From Candidatus Symbiopectobacterium endolongispinus (GTDB lineage Bacteria; Pseudomonadota; Gammaproteobacteria; Enterobacterales; Enterobacteriaceae), in contig NZ_JAFJYB010000004.1 in NCBI RefSeq assembly GCF_018777385.1, forward strand, positions 186,001 through 250,000: a stretch of 64,000 bases of DNA, given 5' to 3'. Shown piece by piece: positions 61,980-64,000 of this stretch. The notes beneath the pieces were generated by a model. It was not told where the DNA came from. It saw nothing but the letters and a program-made list of their open reading frames with translations, and searched no databases. Both the position numbers and the translations under genes were made by a program. How positions within the stretch are numbered: the stretch's first letter is position 1; each line of letters begins with the position of its first letter.

Positions 61980-63146
61980 TTTCCTGCGCCAGTGTGATAG
62001 CGGCGGTGTGATCAGCATGAAAATGACCGCAGACCAGAAAATGGCATGGGGATGACCATTATCCAAAAACCAGCCGAACAGCACCGGACCGGCAGACCCG
62101 CCGATATTGAACCCGGTGGACACAATACCAAATACCCGTCATTCCGCGCCTTTCGGTGATGCGGCCCGCACCAGCATATCCCGCGAGGGTGCAATCATGC
62201 CGGAGAGGAATCCCGCTGCCGCCAGCAGTGGCACCAGCACCATTGCTGGCAACGGATAGATAGCGACAATCGCCACCAGCACGGCGGTGACGGCTAATGC
62301 GCCAGTGGCAACCAGACCGTGGCGCTCGGTTTTATCGGCCAGAGCACCGCCCGCACGCACGCCAAAGGCACTGGCAAACAAAAATGCGGTCAGCACCGCA
62401 TTGGCATCGGATAAGGGCAGATCGTAGCCGGTAACCAATGCGGTGACCGAGAAGTTTTGGATTGAATTAGTGCTCAGGCTCAGCATCAAAAAGAGACCCA
62501 GCAACGCCAGGATTGGCAGTGAAAACAGCGCCTTGTCGCTGGTTTGCACCGGGGCGGCACCGCTTTTAGGGGCCGCTAATTTAAGCCGCGCTGGCTCGTC
62601 TTTATGCATCAGCAGCATAACGACAACCAGTAATCCCACCACGCCAGACACAATAAAGGCGGCATTTATGCCGAGCCATGCTGCTACCGCGAGTAAAATC
62701 CCCGGCGTAACGGCGTTGCATAAAAAGCCGGAGAAGGTATGGATCGAGAACGCACTCCCCATGCGTTTGTCATCAATGCCGCGCGAGAGCAAGGCGTAAT
62801 CTGACGGGTGATACACTGCGTTAGCCACACCGGCAAACCCCATCGCGATCAGCAGCCAAAGATAGTGCGGTGTCAGCCCAAGCGACATAAAGCTCAGGCT
62901 ACCGAGCGTCAGTCCGGCAACCAGCGTACGCCGCGCCCCGATACGGTCAACGGCAAAACCGATGGGCGTTTGCACGCAGGCGGAGACGATGTTGAAGACG
63001 CTGATCGCCAGCCCGAGTTCAACGAAGCTGATGCCGCGTTGGGCAGACAGCAACGGGATCAGCACCGGTAGCACCATAATGTGAAAATGGCTGACCAAAT
63101 GCGCACAGGAGATCTGGGCGAGCAGAGGAAGTTTCATCGTTTTCAT
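61980..63146 (-). pseudogene. Major facilitator superfamily transporter, broken
   Basis: A 12-span MFS protein starting MKTMKLPLLAQISCAHLVSH, with the loop 2-3 motif (GFAVDRIGARRTLVAG). A TGA at 62139-62141 interrupts after ASPKGAE, where the frame continues as RVFGIVSTGFNIGG, a conserved position in such transporters. Near 61996-62012 a one-base change shifts the last helix out of frame (MLIT to PPLSHW). Substrate unknown. It is convergent with gyrB, whose end it approaches. Confidence 0.85.
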
Positions 63147-63186
63147 GTTTGCGTTTGTCGCACTTTCTCTCGTGTAGTTTTGACCT

Positions 63187-63216
63187 CAGGCAGACCGAGG
63201 GCTCTCGGTCTGCCTG
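63187..63216 (-). terminator. Terminator after the chemotaxis receptor gene
   Basis: A 13-bp perfect inverted repeat, CAGGCAGACCGAG with CTCGGTCTGCCTG, lies just after the receptor stop. Confidence 0.75.
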
Positions 63217-63223
63217 TGTCAGA

Positions 63224-64000
63224 TCAGGATAAACGAAACACTTTGACCGTGAGCGCCAGTTGGCGCGCCTGTTCATCCAGCGAGGCGGCGGCAGCGGTGG
63301 CTTCCTGCACCAGCGCGGCGTTTTGTTGTGTGACGCCATCCATTTCATGTACAGCTTGCGTTACCTGGCTGATACCGCGTGATTGTTCATCGGATGCGGC
63401 AACGATGTCATCCATGATGGTTTTAACCGACGCGATGGCATCCAGCATCTTTTCCATGGTGTGACCGGCATTTTGTACCAGTTCGACGCCGTTTTTAACG
63501 CGCGAAGAGGATTCTACGATCAGTGCCGTGATGTCTTTCACCGCCGCTGCGCTGTGCCAGATTACGCACTTCACTGGCGACCACGGCAAAGCCGCGCCCC
63601 TGCTCGCCCGCTCGTGCGGCTTCCAGCGCTGCGTTCAATGCCAAAATGTTGGTCTGGAAGGCAATACCATTAATAATGCTGGTAATGTCGGCGATTTTAC
63701 GTGAACTGTCGTCAATATCACCCATGATGCTGACGACTTGCCCGACGATGGTATTCCCATGCTGAGCGATGTCAGTCGCGTTTTGTGTTAGCTTGGTGGC
63801 GCTGTGTGCATTGTCAACATTCAGTTTTACCGTTGCGGTGATCTGCTCCATGCTGGCGGCCGTTTGTTGTAATGCGGCCGCCTGTTGTTCGGTGCGTGAG
63901 GCCAGATCGATATTGCCTGCGGCGATTTCTGTGGCGGCGAGGCTTACCGATTCGCTGGTGGTCAACAATTGCTGAGCAATATCGCGCAACTGATTTTGCA
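63224..64000 (-). pseudogene. Methyl-accepting chemotaxis receptor, frameshifted, cut by window end
   Basis: The cytoplasmic signalling domain is visible: methylation-helix-like [20 protein letters not shown], the highly conserved hairpin tip ([32 protein letters not shown]) and the second methylation helix (TMEKMLDAIASVKTI). After NLAQRS a one-base loss near 63545 shifts the frame, so the receptor ends early. The upstream sensor part lies beyond 64000 and is open at the edge. Confidence 0.9.

Overview
The window is a chromosomal segment of an Enterobacterales bacterium, most like Serratia and its insect-associated relatives. Three things point there: near-identity of the core proteins to enterobacterial families, the def-fmt-rsmB-trkA-mscL and S10-spc-alpha gene orders, and the number of freshly broken accessory genes. 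Reading intact essential genes beside genes killed by single stops, one-base indels and internal deletions suggests a lineage in early genome reduction (Serratia symbiotica-like or another recent host-restricted symbiont). The species is an inference; no database was searched.

Layout. 1-4.8 kb: def (partial), fmt, rsmB, trkA (in-frame stop), mscL (tail stop), arfA, yhdN (tail stop); zntR is missing. 5.3-19.3 kb: the complete alpha, spc and S10 ribosomal-protein operons on the minus strand, from rplQ back to rpsJ. 19.3-22.1 kb: bfr, bfd, tuf and four tRNA genes (Thr, Gly, Tyr, Thr). This arrangement joins the tufB-side tRNA cluster to the tufA-side bfd/bfr/S10 region, so it looks like the product of recombination between the two tuf genes. 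22.3-26.1 kb: a broken acetyltransferase gene, coaA, birA, murB. 26.2-31.9 kb: a full rRNA operon (16S, tRNA-Ile, tRNA-Ala, 23S, 5S). 31.9-39.9 kb: murI, broken btuB with its cobalamin riboswitch, trmA, yijD, fabR, sthA, oxyR. 39.9-40.7 kb: an AT-rich stretch with an unidentified acidic-tailed ORF, where arg genes and ppc stand between oxyR and metF in E. coli. 40.7-51.3 kb: a decayed zone with pseudogenes of metF, a metallophosphoesterase, a LacI-type regulator, two ABC permeases, metL and metB. An intact ABC ATPase, solute-binding protein and metJ survive there. 51.3-55.2 kb: mnmE, yidC, yidD, rnpA, rpmH. 55.8-61.9 kb: dnaA, dnaN, recF, gyrB. 62-64 kb: broken MFS transporter and chemotaxis-receptor genes.

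Together the intact genes cover translation, protein insertion, replication initiation, cell-wall precursor and CoA synthesis, and oxidative-stress control. The broken ones cover methionine synthesis, cobalamin uptake, potassium uptake control, an ABC importer and chemotaxis, all things a host-fed bacterium could lose. No new defence, mobile or biosynthetic system was seen. The points most worth checking are: the overlapping btuB/murI mutation, the one-base deletion in the tRNA-Ile anticodon stem, the rpsS extension into rplV, the 517-codon permease-permease-regulator fusion ORF, an 8-bp tandem repeat inside the regulator gene, an apparent excess of G:C to T:A changes among the stops, and the unidentified ORF at 40.3 kb.
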